Positions 16,074-25,998 of a stretch of DNA of 38,516 bases are shown here, piece by piece. How positions within the stretch are numbered: the first letter of the stretch is position 1; every line of letters begins with the position of its first letter. The stretch lies in NCBI GenBank assembly GCA_023434205.1, contig JAEYTB010000215.1, positions 1-38,516 on the forward strand, in the 5' to 3' direction. Below the pieces are notes generated by a model that made no database searches, had not been told where the DNA came from, and was given only the letters and a program-made list of their open reading frames with translations. This stretch comes from Planctomycetota bacterium (GTDB lineage Bacteria > Planctomycetota > Phycisphaerae > Phycisphaerales > UBA1924). The translations under genes were made by a program, and so were the position numbers.

Positions 16074-17174
16074 ATGGGCACCCGCCGCGCCGGGCGTGAA
16101 GTTGAGAAGGACGACCGTCCCATCGTGACGGTGCTCGGGCCGGGGCAGATGGGGCTGGTGTGCGCGGGGCTGCTGGTCGCGGGGCCGGGGACGACCCCGG
16201 AGGCGGGGCTGTGCCGGCCGGTGCGGGTGCGGCTGTGGGGCCACGATGAGGTGGAGACGGGGCGGCTGGCGCAGAGTCGGCGCAGCCCCCGGCTGGAGGG
16301 GTTCCGCCTGCCCGACGAGGTGCAGGTGGTGCTGAAGGACGAGGACGCGGTGGAGGGGGCGAGCCTGATCGTGTCTGCGATCCCGGTGCAGTACATCCGG
16401 GACACGTGGACGCGCCTCGCGCCGCACGTGGGGCGGGAGTGCGGGGTGCTGAGCGTGGCGAAGGGGATCGAGAACCTGACGCTGCTCCGGCCGACGCAGG
16501 TCATCGCGGATGTGCTGCGGCGGGCGGGGCGGGATGATCCGGACGGCGTGCCGCGGAAGTACGCGTGCTTGTCGGGCCCGACGATCGCGGCGGAGCTGGC
16601 GCGGTGCCTGCCCGCGGCGATGATCGCGGCGAGCGACGATGCGAAGTTTGCGCGCGAGGTGCAGTGCCTGTTCGGCAACTCGTGGATGCGGATCTATACG
16701 AACCCGGACGTGCTGGGGGTTGAGCTGGCGGGGGCGGTGAAGAACGTGATCGCGATCGCGGCGGGGATCGTGGACGGCCTGCAGGCGGGCTACAACGCCA
16801 AGAGCGCGCTGCTGGCGCGGGGGCTGGCGGAAATCACGCGTCTGGGGATGGCGATGGGGGCGCAGAACGACACGTTCTTCGGCATCGCGGGCGTGGGCGA
16901 CCTGGCGACGACGTGCTTCTCGCCCGAGGGGCGGAACCGCTCGTGCGGGGAGGCGCTGGGCAAGGGTGTGAAGCTGGCGGAGTACCTGCGGAGTTCGCCC
17001 TACGTCGTGGAGGGCGTGGCGACGACCAAGTCGGTGATGGCGCTGGCGGAGAAGTACCGGGTGGACATGCCGATCACGTCGGCCGTGCACGCGGTGCTGT
17101 TTGAGGGCGTGGACCCGATTGATGCCATCGGCCAGTTGATGGCGCGAGAAATGAAAGCTGAGAAAGTCGGCTGA
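16074..17174 (+). CDS. gpsA: NAD(P)-dependent glycerol-3-phosphate dehydrogenase
   Basis: 366 aa. Reduces dihydroxyacetone phosphate to sn-glycerol 3-phosphate for membrane lipids. The N-terminal Rossmann motif is LGPGQMGLVCA, with Pro in place of the usual Ala and a Met-Gly pair. LIVSAIPVQYIRDTW corresponds to the VPS/'V.avPs' block. VAKGIENLTLL and SGPTIAAELA ('GP.fA.E') follow. The catalytic-Lys block is LAGAVKNVIAIAAGI. The C-terminal domain has GYNAKSALLARGLAEITRLG and AGVGDLATTC. A 15-20 residue insertion (about 36-50) in the N-terminal domain is unusual, as is a long stretch around 165-170. Divergent from the P-type ATPase. Confidence 0.94.
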   Translation: MGTRRAGREVEKDDRPIVTVLGPGQMGLVCAGLLVAGPGTTPEAGLCRPVRVRLWGHDEVETGRLAQSRRSPRLEGFRLPDEVQVVLKDEDAVEGASLIVSAIPVQYIRDTWTRLAPHVGRECGVLSVAKGIENLTLLRPTQVIADVLRRAGRDDPDGVPRKYACLSGPTIAAELARCLPAAMIAASDDAKFAREVQCLFGNSWMRIYTNPDVLGVELAGAVKNVIAIAAGIVDGLQAGYNAKSALLARGLAEITRLGMAMGAQNDTFFGIAGVGDLATTCFSPEGRNRSCGEALGKGVKLAEYLRSSPYVVEGVATTKSVMALAEKYRVDMPITSAVHAVLFEGVDPIDAIGQLMAREMKAEKVG

Positions 17175-17183
17175 GCCGCCCGC

Positions 17184-17996
17184 TTACTCGACCGTTCCGG
17201 GCGTCATCCCCGCCGGCGTGCTCGGCGCCTCGTTCGGCGGCCCCGGGATAAACGGGATGTGCTCGTAGAACTTCTTCTTGCGTGAGAAGACGGGGTAGAC
17301 GTAGACAGAGCGGGCCGCGAAGGCGTTGGTGCTAGAGGTGTACCAGGCGAGCCACTGGGCGCGGTCGATGCCGAAGTCCTGGCCGGTGAGGGTGCGCAGC
17401 GAGAGCTGGGCGGTGCGGTTGACGGCGAGGTTCTCGTCGGCCAGGGCGATGATGAGCTGTTCCACGACGCGGTTCTGGGGGTACTGGCCCAGGGCGCTGG
17501 CGGCCTCGATGCGCACCTGCGCTTCGGGCTCCTTGGCGGGGCTGAGCCGGGCCAGGAGCGGGTCGATGGCGTCGGCGCTGTGGATGCGCTGGAGGGCGCG
17601 GGCGGCCTCGATGCGCACGCCCGCGTCGTCGTCGGCGAGACGCTCGATGAGCAGGGGCGCGTGCTCCGGGCTGCCGTGGGTGCCCAGGCCGCGTGCCGCG
17701 GCGGCGCGGACGCCGGGATCAGTGTCGCGGACGTTGTCGCTGAAGAGCTTGAGGTAGACGGGCTCCCCGGCGAAGGGGGCGTTGGCGAGCAGGAGCGTGC
17801 CGCGGTAGCGCTTGTCGGCGTCGAAGGGGTCGATAGCCCAGGTCGCGGCGTCCTGGGGCGTGGGGCCTGCGAACGCCTCGAGGATGCTTTTGGCGCCGGG
17901 CTTGAGCTCGATGCCGACCGCCTCGCAGCCCGTGATCAGGCCCGCGGCGGTGATGAGCAGGAGCGACGAGGCGAGTGCCCGCGTGGGTGTGTGCAT
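17184..17996 (-). CDS. HEAT-repeat lipoprotein
   Basis: 270 aa. Lipoprotein signal with lipobox LITGC (Cys24). Residues about 85-195 contain at least three HEAT/PBS-type repeats: DTDPGVRAAAARGLGTHG, DDDAGVRIEAARALQRIHS and EAQVRIEAASALGQYP. These form a protein-binding solenoid. A C-terminal segment (IDRAQWLAWYTSST, then Tyr/Phe/Lys-rich FSRKKKFYEHIPFIPGPP) is not part of the repeats. Likely a lipid-anchored envelope scaffold; partner unknown. Convergent with gpsA at 9 nt. Confidence 0.85.
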   Translation of the reverse strand: MHTPTRALASSLLLITAAGLITGCEAVGIELKPGAKSILEAFAGPTPQDAATWAIDPFDADKRYRGTLLLANAPFAGEPVYLKLFSDNVRDTDPGVRAAAARGLGTHGSPEHAPLLIERLADDDAGVRIEAARALQRIHSADAIDPLLARLSPAKEPEAQVRIEAASALGQYPQNRVVEQLIIALADENLAVNRTAQLSLRTLTGQDFGIDRAQWLAWYTSSTNAFAARSVYVYPVFSRKKKFYEHIPFIPGPPNEAPSTPAGMTPGTVE

Positions 17997-18004
17997 GGGT
18001 CGGG

Positions 18005-18010
18005 AGTATA
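18005..18010 (-). promoter_or_regulatory. -10 box, 8 nt before ATG of the HEAT lipoprotein
   Basis: Minus-strand TATACT, 8 nt, ATG. A TTGCGG sits 16 bp further upstream (18027-18032) as a candidate -35. Leaderless-type spacing. Confidence 0.55.
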
Positions 18011-18020
18011 TGAAGGGGCG

Positions 18021-18803
18021 CTACTGCCGCAATGAAAGGGGCGGGCCGAGCAGTTCCTGCATGATGATGGCGCGGCGGAGATCGGTTGGGTTGATGACCA
18101 TCGCGGGGCGGCGCGGGCTGATCTCGCGGCTTCGGGACTGCTGGGCGTCGGTCTCGGGCCCGCCGCGGACGGCGGCGGCGCTGGCCTCGATGGCCCGGAC
18201 TGCGGCGTTGGTGCGTTCTTCGGCGCGGCGGTTGGCGCGTTCGCGGGATTGCTGCCGCTGCTGGTTCTCGCGGGCTTCGGCCTGCTCGCGGCCCCGCTCG
18301 AACTGCTGCTGGGCGCGGATGCGCTGCTGACGCTCGGCCTCGGACCTGGGGGGAGGCTGGTCGGCGGCGCCGCGGCGCTCGGAGCGGAGGACAGGGCGGT
18401 CGGGGGCCTGCTGGATCGGCGGCCGCTGCACCGGGGCGCGCTGCACCGGGGCGCGCGGCATCGGCGCCCGCGGGGCCGGCGCGGGCTGGACGGGCGGGGG
18501 TGCGGAAGGGAATCCGCCGGCGTTCGCGGCACGCCTGCGACGGAGCTCTTCGATCTGGGCGCGACGCTTGGCGGCCATTTCCTCGAGCGCGGCGCGGGCG
18601 GTCTGGGCGTCCTGCTGCTGCGCTGGCATGCGGGCCTCTGCCACGGTGGTTCGGCCGCCGGTGCGGAGGTTGTCCAGCTCGCGCTGCTCGGCGCGGCGCC
18701 TGGCCTCTTTCTTCTCCGCCTGCTCCTTCAGCGCGGCGACGATCTTCACGATGATCGAGCCCGCGGCGAACAGGACCAGCAGGATGATTTCAACCGTGGA
18801 CAT
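18021..18803 (-). CDS. Membrane-anchored coiled-coil, Pro/Gln/Arg-rich protein
   Basis: 260 aa. One N-terminal membrane helix (VEIILLVLFAAGSIIVKIVAAL), then a long charged coiled coil (about 25-95, Glu/Arg/Ala/Gln). A low-complexity Pro/Ala/Arg region with repeated APVQRAPVQRPP follows, then a second Gln/Arg/Glu coil. The short C-terminal block PTDLRRAIIMQELLGPPLSLR looks conserved and hydrophobic enough to be a docking motif; I recall similar endings in other planctomycete proteins, but that is from memory. No enzymatic motif. The function is unknown, possibly an envelope tether. Confidence 0.75.
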   Translation of the reverse strand: MSTVEIILLVLFAAGSIIVKIVAALKEQAEKKEARRRAEQRELDNLRTGGRTTVAEARMPAQQQDAQTARAALEEMAAKRRAQIEELRRRRAANAGGFPSAPPPVQPAPAPRAPMPRAPVQRAPVQRPPIQQAPDRPVLRSERRGAADQPPPRSEAERQQRIRAQQQFERGREQAEARENQQRQQSRERANRRAEERTNAAVRAIEASAAAVRGGPETDAQQSRSREISPRRPAMVINPTDLRRAIIMQELLGPPLSLRQ

Positions 18804-18809
18804 GGCATG

Positions 18810-18815
18810 AGTATA
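18810..18815 (-). promoter_or_regulatory. -10 box, 6 nt before ATG 18803
   Basis: Minus-strand TATACT, 6 nt, ATG. No clear -35. Leaderless-type spacing. Confidence 0.5.
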
Positions 18816-18821
18816 AGACGC

Positions 18822-19583
18822 CTACCCCGGCTCCACCGGGACCAGGCCCAGCGTCCGGCCGTCTTGATCCAGCAGCGGGCGGAAGGGGACCCCGTACACC
18901 CGCTCGAGCAGGCCGGGGGCGAGCACCTCGCCCACGGGCCCTTCCGCCGCGGGCGTGCCGTCGGGGGCAAGCACGACGACGCGGCTGGCGTAGCGGAGCA
19001 CAAGGCTGAGGTCGTGGAGCACGACCACCACGCCCAGGCCCGCCGCGGCGAGGCTGGTGAGCACGCCCATCGCCCGCAGGGCATGGCTGGGGTCCATCGC
19101 GGATACAGGCTCGTCGGCGAGGAGGTACTGGCCGCCGCCTTCAAGCTGTGTGAGGGCGCGGGCGAGGGTCACGCGCTGCTGCTGGCCGGCGCTCAGGTGG
19201 CCGAAGAGGTCACGGGCACGGTCGGCGAGGTCTACCCGTGCGAGGGCCTCGTCCACGCCGTCGTCGCCACCACCCGCGTTGTAGCGGCCCAGCCGAACGA
19301 CCTCGCGCGCGGTGAACGGGAACGCGACTTGGCTGTGCTGGGGGACGTAGGCAAGGGTGCGGGCCCGCTCGCGGGGAGGAAGGCTCGCGAGCGGCTTGCT
19401 GTCCTTGAGGACCGTGCCGCGGCAGGGGGCGAGCAGGCCCAGGAGCAGGCGGAGGAGCGTGGACTTTCCCGCGCCGTTGGGGCCGATGACGGCGGTGACG
19501 GCGGCGCGGGGGAACTCGGCGGTGACCGCGCGGAGCACGGGGCGGCCGGGGTATTCAAAGTGGACATCGCGGAGCGCGAGCAC
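18822..19583 (-). CDS. ABC transporter ATP-binding protein, FecE/BtuD type
   Basis: About 253 aa from GTG 19583. Walker A GPNGAGKST, Q-loop YVPQHSQ, signature LSAGQQQRV, Walker B YLLADEP and H-loop VVVLHDLSL are all present. The PPRERART/YVPQ spacing and the VAFPFTAREVVRLGR block are those of siderophore/hemin/cobalamin importer ATPases. An ATG at 19667 would add 28 unstructured residues and overlap the upstream gene by 62 bp, so GTG 19583, 22 nt after the TPR gene stop, is preferred. No permease is adjacent; the binding protein at 9806-10696 is of the matching class. Confidence 0.88.
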   Translation of the reverse strand: MLALRDVHFEYPGRPVLRAVTAEFPRAAVTAVIGPNGAGKSTLLRLLLGLLAPCRGTVLKDSKPLASLPPRERARTLAYVPQHSQVAFPFTAREVVRLGRYNAGGGDDGVDEALARVDLADRARDLFGHLSAGQQQRVTLARALTQLEGGGQYLLADEPVSAMDPSHALRAMGVLTSLAAAGLGVVVVLHDLSLVLRYASRVVVLAPDGTPAAEGPVGEVLAPGLLERVYGVPFRPLLDQDGRTLGLVPVEPG

Positions 19584-19605
19584 GTGGGGATGGTAGAGCC
19601 GGGGT

Positions 19606-20544
19606 TCAGCCGCCCTCGGCGGGTCGCTGGAAGCGGGCGTGGTGGTGCGGGCGCCATGACTTTCCATCGTCCGAGACTTCTACGACCTCGTGGAGGCTGC
19701 CATCGCGGGGCGTGAGGGTCATGCGGACATGCACTCCCTCCCCCACTGCCGTCGCGTCACGGCCCAGGAACGCCAGACCATCGTCGGTGGCGCTGCCCGT
19801 GAGTGAGAGCGTGGTGCCGATGCCGTCGGCGGAGGTCCAGGTCCAGGTGCGCTGCGCGGGGTTGGGGATCAGCACGCCCGTCCAGGCGGCGCCGGGGCCG
19901 CGGGAGGTGGTGATGATCGCGCGGCTGCCATCGGCGCGTGTGCAGGAGAGGCGGCGCTCGCCGCCGGGGCCGGTCGCGACCCACTCTCCCAGCAGGAAGT
20001 CGGCCTGCTGGTCGAGCCGGCGGCCCTTGCCGATTGACTCAACGAGGGCCTTGAAGCGGTCGTCATCTCGGAGCGGGTCGAGGTCGGTGTCCTTGCCGAC
20101 CTGGGTGGTGTCGGTGAAGCCGGCGTCGATGGCGTAGGCGAAGTGGCGGAGGGCTTCCTCCTTGCGGTTGAGGAGCGAGAGGGCGCACGCGGCGTTGTAG
20201 AGGCAGTCGATGCGGATGGCGGGGTGGTTGATGCGCACGCCGCGGAGGTGGTGGGTGAGGGCTTCGTCGTAGCGTTTAAGCACGTGCAGGGCGTAGCCGA
20301 GGCGGAAGTGGATGAGGGGGTGGTCGGCGCCCTTGGCGAGGGCGGCCTGGTAGGCCTGGACAGCCCCGGCCCAGTCCTCTTTCTGGAACGCGGCGTTGCC
20401 CTGAGCGACCTCGGCGGGCTGGGCGGGGGGCTGGGAAGTGGCGGGTGTGGGCTGGGGGGCGGGCTGCTGGGCTGGCTGCTCGGCGAACAGGGCTGAGGCG
20501 CCGAGGCTTGCGGTCATGACCGCGGCACGCAGGAGATGGTGCAT
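19606..20544 (-). CDS. Secreted TPR-repeat protein
   Basis: 312 aa. Signal peptide (LLRAAVMTASLGASALFAEQ), then a Pro/Gln/Ala-rich linker to about 45. Two to three tetratricopeptide repeats follow: GNAAFQKEDWAGAVQAYQAA, HFRLGYALHVLKRYDEAL and YNAACALSLLNRKEEALRHF. A DLDPLRDDDRFKAL block is typical of planctomycete TPR proteins. The C-terminal 130 residues are beta-rich (LLGEWVATGPGGERRLSCT...) and resemble a lipocalin-like or 'DUF1579-like' barrel, but this is weak. Exported; role unknown. It lies upstream of the ABC ATPase in the same orientation. Confidence 0.82.
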   Translation of the reverse strand: MHHLLRAAVMTASLGASALFAEQPAQQPAPQPTPATSQPPAQPAEVAQGNAAFQKEDWAGAVQAYQAALAKGADHPLIHFRLGYALHVLKRYDEALTHHLRGVRINHPAIRIDCLYNAACALSLLNRKEEALRHFAYAIDAGFTDTTQVGKDTDLDPLRDDDRFKALVESIGKGRRLDQQADFLLGEWVATGPGGERRLSCTRADGSRAIITTSRGPGAAWTGVLIPNPAQRTWTWTSADGIGTTLSLTGSATDDGLAFLGRDATAVGEGVHVRMTLTPRDGSLHEVVEVSDDGKSWRPHHHARFQRPAEGG

Positions 20545-20621
20545 GGGGACCCCTTTTCGGCCGGGCTCTGTCCGGCTGACAACTTTCAGAGATGCGCGTG
20601 CGGCTGCGGGCCGTCACCGGT

Positions 20622-20627
20622 TAGACT
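20622..20627 (+). promoter_or_regulatory. -10-like box, 7 nt before ATG 20635
   Basis: TAGACT, 7 nt, ATG: leaderless-type spacing. Confidence 0.45.
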
Positions 20628-20634
20628 GGCCTCT

Positions 20635-21156
20635 ATGGACGAACTCAACGACCTCAAGGAACTGCCCGACAGCTTCAAGCGCCGCCTGTTGATCCTGCGC
20701 GTGATGAAGGCCGATGCGGAGCAGGTGGAGGAGGTGCTGTCGTGGGGGGCGGACCCCAACTGGCGCACCAAGGGCGGCATGCCGGCGCTGGTGCGGCTTG
20801 TGACGAACCGCACGGTGATGGCGGATGTGGTCGCGGTGCTGCTGAAGCACGGGGCGGACCCCAACGCGATGGACTCGCGGGGGCTGACGGCGCTCGACCA
20901 CGCCCGCCAGCGGCTGGCGAGTTGGGAGGGCAAGCCCCGCACGACGCCGCGGCGGAGCCCTTCGCTGACGCCGGGCGGCGAGCTGCGCCTGCCGCAGCAC
21001 GAGTGGGACCACATCGACGAGATGGAGGCGATGCACCCGGGCGCGGGGGAGATGTATCTGAAGGAGCGGCGCAAGGCGGCGGAGCGGGTCTTTGATAACC
21101 GCGGGAACCTGGAGAAGGTGGTGGAGATGCTGGAGCCCGTCACGAAGAAGGCTTGA
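20635..21156 (+). CDS. Ankyrin-repeat protein
   Basis: 173 aa. One clear ankyrin repeat pair: EQVEEVLSWGADPNWRTKGG and ADVVAVLLKHGADPNAMDSRG, followed by LTALDHAR, the first helix of a third repeat. An Arg/Pro/Ser linker and a helical C-terminal part (HIDEMEAMHPG...RKAAERVFDNRG) follow. No signal peptide, so it is probably a cytoplasmic protein-protein interaction module; the partner cannot be read. The start is fixed by the TAGACT box 7 nt upstream and by the size of the remaining upstream frame. Confidence 0.85.
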   Translation: MDELNDLKELPDSFKRRLLILRVMKADAEQVEEVLSWGADPNWRTKGGMPALVRLVTNRTVMADVVAVLLKHGADPNAMDSRGLTALDHARQRLASWEGKPRTTPRRSPSLTPGGELRLPQHEWDHIDEMEAMHPGAGEMYLKERRKAAERVFDNRGNLEKVVEMLEPVTKKA

Positions 21157-21179
21157 TGCGCGGAGGCGCCGCGTACCGG

Positions 21180-21185
21180 TACGAT
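21180..21185 (+). promoter_or_regulatory. -10-like box, 6 nt before ATG 21192
   Basis: TACGAT, 6 nt, ATG, inside the 35-nt gap after the ankyrin gene: leaderless-type spacing. Confidence 0.45.
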
Positions 21186-21191
21186 GCACGC

Positions 21192-22136
21192 ATGAAGGTC
21201 GTCATCGCGGGCGGCTCGGGGTTTCTGGGCAGGTCGCTGGGGCATTACCTAGCGGAACGCGGGCACGAGGTCGTGCTGCTGTCGCGTTCCGCTCTCGGCG
21301 CTGGTCCGTGGCAGCACGAAGAGTGGGATGCTCGCACGCTGGGGCCCTGGGCCAGGCACGTGCTCGCGGCGGATGCGGTGGTGAACCTGGCGGGGCGTAC
21401 GGTGGACTGCATCAAGACGCCGGACCACTGCGATGAGATTTTGCGGTCAAGGGTGGAGGCGACGCGGGTGCTTGGCTGGTCCCTCCGCGGCTCGGAGCGC
21501 GTGCCGCGGGTGTGGGTGCAGATGAGCACGGCGCACGCGTACGGCGATCCGCCCGAGGTGTGGTGCGATGAGAACTCGGCGTTCGGCTATGGCCTCGCGC
21601 CGACCGTCGCGCGGGCGTGGGAGGCGGCGTTTGCGGAGGCTTGCCCGGCGCAGACGCGGGGCGTGGTGCTGCGGACGAGCTTTGTGATCGGGCGGGGCGG
21701 GGGGGCGCTGCCGCGGCTGATGAAGGTGGCGCGCATGGGCCTGGGCGGCACCGTCGGCCACGGCAGGCAAGGCATGAGCTGGATCCACGCCCTGGACATG
21801 AACCGCCTCTTCGAGCGGGCCTTGGAGGATGAGAAGACGCAGGGGGCGTACATCGCCACCGCGCCCCGCCCTGTGAGCAACGCCGAGTTCATGCGCGAGC
21901 TGCGGCGGGCGATGGGCGTGAAGATCGGCCTGCCCGCCGCGGCGTGGATGGTGCGGCTGGGGGCCCCGCTGGTGATGCGCACGGACCCGGAGCTGGCGCT
22001 GTACGGGCGGTACTGCGCGTCGGTGCGGCTGGCGCAGGAGGGGTTTGAGTTCCGGTTCCCGGAGCTGCGCGGGGCGCTAGAGGACCTGTGCCGCCCGGCT
22101 CAGGACCCGGAACGGCGTGAAGCCGGCGCGCCCTGA
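21192..22136 (+). CDS. TIGR01777-type NAD-dependent epimerase/dehydratase (YfcH-like)
   Basis: 314 aa. SDR-extended Rossmann fold: VVIAGGSGFLGRSLGHYLAERGHEV with the GxxGxxG motif, DAVVNLAGRTVDC at the cofactor pocket, and RVEATRVLGWSL. The C-terminal DUF1731-like part has MSWIHALDMNRLF, APRPVSNAEFMRELRRAMG and the final DPELALYGRYCASVRLAQEGFEF; the closing 'L..GFeF..p.l..AL.dl' pattern is diagnostic of this family. The catalytic YxxxK of classical SDRs is not obvious, as in other family members. Substrate unknown. The start MKVVIAGG is chosen over an upstream in-frame ATG because it gives the standard N-terminus. Confidence 0.88.
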   Translation: MKVVIAGGSGFLGRSLGHYLAERGHEVVLLSRSALGAGPWQHEEWDARTLGPWARHVLAADAVVNLAGRTVDCIKTPDHCDEILRSRVEATRVLGWSLRGSERVPRVWVQMSTAHAYGDPPEVWCDENSAFGYGLAPTVARAWEAAFAEACPAQTRGVVLRTSFVIGRGGGALPRLMKVARMGLGGTVGHGRQGMSWIHALDMNRLFERALEDEKTQGAYIATAPRPVSNAEFMRELRRAMGVKIGLPAAAWMVRLGAPLVMRTDPELALYGRYCASVRLAQEGFEFRFPELRGALEDLCRPAQDPERREAGAP

Positions 22137-22153
22137 GCCGGCCCCGGCTTCCC

Positions 22154-22159
22154 TACACT
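22154..22159 (+). promoter_or_regulatory. -10-like box of thiC
   Basis: TACACT ends 7 nt before 22167, the first base of riboswitch stem P1. Transcription would start right at the riboswitch, the same -10-to-start spacing seen at leaderless genes here. Confidence 0.45.
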
Positions 22160-22166
22160 CCCCTAT

Positions 22167-22252
22167 TCGCTCGGGGCGCGGCGGGCAACTGGGCCCGTCG
22201 CTGAGATGCACCCGTGGAACCTGATCCGGCTCGTACCGGCGGAGGGAAGCGA
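22167..22252 (+). promoter_or_regulatory. TPP riboswitch (THI element) upstream of thiC
   Basis: Stem P1 is TCGCT (22167-22171) with AGCGA (22248-22252). The conserved THI-box segments are present in order: CTGAGAT (22201-22207), ACCCGT...GAACCTGATCCGG (22210-22229) and CCGGCGGAGGGAA (22236-22248). The consensus GATAATACCGGCGTAGGGAA is altered to a more GC-rich form. The GGAGGG at 22241-22246 is both riboswitch core and the only Shine-Dalgarno for thiC (ATG 22255). TPP binding should therefore hide the ribosome-binding site directly, without a separate expression platform. Confidence 0.93.
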
Positions 22253-22254
22253 CC

Positions 22255-24195
<1,941 letters not shown>

Positions 24196-24266
24196 CGGTG
24201 GCGAGGCAATCCCCGCACGTGGGTTTCCCCGGCGCGCGGGTGTGAGGACGCTCGGGCGTCAGGGTC

Positions 24267-24851
24267 TCACGGCAGGTCCAGCGGGATCAGCACGCCGTCG
24301 ATGGCGTGGACGATGCCGTTGCTGGCCCGCACGTTGAGCGGGAAGGTCACCTGCGGGTTGCGGAGGTCGGGGTCGGCGTCGATGAAGCCGCGGAGGGTCC
24401 ACTCGAGCTCGCCGCCCTGGAGCGTCGGGATCGGCACGCCGAAGACGCCGTACAGCACGACCTCGCCCAGCGTCAGGCTCTCGGGCGACACGTGATAGGT
24501 GAGCACGGCCGTGAGCGGGCCGATGGGGTCGCCGTCGCCCAGCGTGGTGAGCGCGCCCACCAGGAACTGCCAGGCACCGGCCTCGTCGCTGCCCGTAAAG
24601 CCCAGGTCGCGCGCGAGGCGGATGAAGGCGCGGTCGGTGGGTGCGAAGACCGTCACGTCGATGGAGGCGTCGTCGAGCACACCCGCCAGCCCCGCGGTCT
24701 GCACCGCGTTGAGGAGGATGTCGAAGTCACCACGGTTGTTGTCGAAGGTGCCGCCGCTCTGGGCCACGATCGCGGCGATGGTGGGGCGCGGCGGGGGGGC
24801 CGGCAGGCCGGGCGCGGACAGAGCGACAGCGGTGAGCAGACCGGTCAGCAT
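24267..24851 (-). CDS. Secreted fasciclin (FAS1) domain protein
   Basis: 194 aa. A signal peptide (MLTGLLTAVALSAPGLPA) precedes a single FAS1 domain: GDFDILLNAVQTAGLAGVLD, TVFAPTDRAFIRLARDLG, LTYHVSPESL (the 'YHV' motif) and ASNGIVHAIDGVLIP (H2 box). FAS1 domains mediate adhesion; here it is likely a surface or periplasmic protein. The start is taken at MLTGLL because the upstream frame extension is Arg/Cys-rich without domain sense. CAGGAG upstream of this ATG is a plausible Shine-Dalgarno. Confidence 0.88.
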   Translation of the reverse strand: MLTGLLTAVALSAPGLPAPPPRPTIAAIVAQSGGTFDNNRGDFDILLNAVQTAGLAGVLDDASIDVTVFAPTDRAFIRLARDLGFTGSDEAGAWQFLVGALTTLGDGDPIGPLTAVLTYHVSPESLTLGEVVLYGVFGVPIPTLQGGELEWTLRGFIDADPDLRNPQVTFPLNVRASNGIVHAIDGVLIPLDLP

Positions 24852-25052
24852 GGGCGGGCTCCTGACAAAGTGGCCGAATGGCCGGCGGATGGTGTGCGAC
24901 CCGACGCCGGGACGCGTCGGTGCTCCCTTCGCCGCCCCAGGAAAAGCCGGATGCAGCGGACGCACCGGTTTCGCGCAACGCTCACAGGCCGCGAGCGTAA
25001 CGCACTCAAGCGCCACGCCGCGGCCCGTGAAGCGGGTGTTTCGCACGCGCGT

Positions 25053-25568
25053 TTAGAACGTCGATTTCACGATCTGTGCGTGGTTCTGCGCCCGCATGTC
25101 ACGACCTCCCGTGAGGTAGCGATCCAGGTTGTCGGCATAGAAGTTCCAGCCGCCGTCGTGCTTGTCGCGCATCGCGGAGGCCGGCCCGCTCGCGGCCCAG
25201 CCGCTGTGCACCAGCTTCACCCGCGTGCCCTCGCCTTCGGGGGTGAGAGTGATCGTGACGACCGTGTCTCCAAGGCCCTCGAGGCTGACGCCGTCGCCTT
25301 GCTCGCCGCGCCACTCGAACGAGACTACGCGGCCCGGAACCAGTTCAAGGAAGCGGCCGAAGCGGTGGTGCGTGCCCGGCTTCTCACCCGTGCCGCGCCA
25401 CGTGTGGCGGTACGTGCCGCCCTTGGCCGCGGGAGACGGCGAGACTGAGCAATCCGTGAAGAACCAACGCTCCAGCTCCTTGGGATCGGTGAGCGCTGCG
25501 TAGAGGCGCTCGGGCGTTGCCTTGATCGTGCGTTCGACGACGACATCAGGGGTTGCGGTCATGGTCAC
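25053..25568 (-). CDS. SRPBCC/AHSA1-family protein
   Basis: 171 aa. The Bet v1-like fold is recognised from VVVERTIKATPERLYAALTDP, ELERWFF (conserved Trp-Phe), GRFLELVPGRVVSFEWRG ('.Vl.l.Pp.rlv.tw') and VVTITLTPEGEGTRVKLVHSGW, with HDGGWNFYADNLDRYL closing the cavity. AHSA1-like proteins bind hydrophobic ligands; the ligand is unknown. Its start lies 23 bp inside the ArsR-type gene, so the two are co-transcribed and probably translationally coupled. This regulator/AHSA1 pairing is widespread in bacteria. Confidence 0.92.
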   Translation of the reverse strand: MTMTATPDVVVERTIKATPERLYAALTDPKELERWFFTDCSVSPSPAAKGGTYRHTWRGTGEKPGTHHRFGRFLELVPGRVVSFEWRGEQGDGVSLEGLGDTVVTITLTPEGEGTRVKLVHSGWAASGPASAMRDKHDGGWNFYADNLDRYLTGGRDMRAQNHAQIVKSTF

Positions 25569-25962
25569 GGCGGGGGCTCCTTTTGCGTGGGGTGGACTTG
25601 GGTCGGGTCATGCCGCGCTTCGGCGCGGCGGGTGGTGACGGGTTCTTCTCGACATAGGCGGCGAGGGCGTCGAGCTTGCCCTCCCAGAACACGCGGTAGT
25701 GCTCCAGCCACGTCGCCGCGGCGGCGAGCGGCTGCGGCCGCAGGCTCGTGTGCCTCGACCGCCCCCGCTTCTCCACATCCACGAGCCCCGCCTGCTCGAG
25801 CACCGCCAGGTGCTTGCTCACAGCCTGGAGCGACATTGAGAAGGGGTCCGCGAGCTCTGAAATCGTGGCCTCTCCGCGGCTGAGCCGGGCCAGGATCGCC
25901 CGGCGTGTGGGGTCCGCCAGCGCGGCGAAGGTGTGATCAAGGGCGGGGGATAAGTCAACCAT
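25546..25962 (-). CDS. ArsR/SmtB-type transcriptional regulator
   Basis: 138 aa. Winged helix: FAALADPTRRAILARLSRGEATISELAD, then the recognition helix PFSMSLQAVSKHLAVLEQAGLV and the wing VEKRGRSRHTSLRP. WLEHYRVFWEGKLDALAAYV is the C-terminal helix typical of the AHSA1-linked subgroup. Metal-binding Cys motifs (CxC) are absent, so this is not a metal sensor. The tail is Lys/Arg/Pro-rich. The ATG at 25962 is fixed by the promoter and operator around it. It should repress its own operon through the two TCAACC...GGTTGA sites. Confidence 0.93.
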   Translation of the reverse strand: MVDLSPALDHTFAALADPTRRAILARLSRGEATISELADPFSMSLQAVSKHLAVLEQAGLVDVEKRGRSRHTSLRPQPLAAAATWLEHYRVFWEGKLDALAAYVEKNPSPPAAPKRGMTRPKSTPRKRSPRRDHDRNP

Positions 25963-25970
25963 ATGGTTGA
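25955..25970. promoter_or_regulatory. ArsR-type operator 1, over the start codon
   Basis: Perfect 16-bp palindrome TCAACCATATGGTTGA. It covers the ATG of the regulator gene and the predicted transcription start and touches the -10 box, so binding would block both initiation steps. Confidence 0.8.
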
Positions 25971-25998
25971 TTATGCCATGCCCCGGGATGTAGGTCAA
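25970..25998 (-). promoter_or_regulatory. Promoter of the ArsR-AHSA1 operon
   Basis: On the minus strand: -35 TTGACC (25993-25998), 17-bp spacer, -10 CATAAT (25970-25975), 7 nt, ATG. This is a near-canonical housekeeping promoter with leaderless-type spacing. Confidence 0.75.

Noticed and set aside
13438..16128. 896-codon plus-strand open frame opposite the P-type ATPase
   Set aside because: It is Gly/Ala/Asp/Val-rich antisense of clear ATPase, DUF1801 and AlkD-like genes. Long shadow frames are expected at this GC content.
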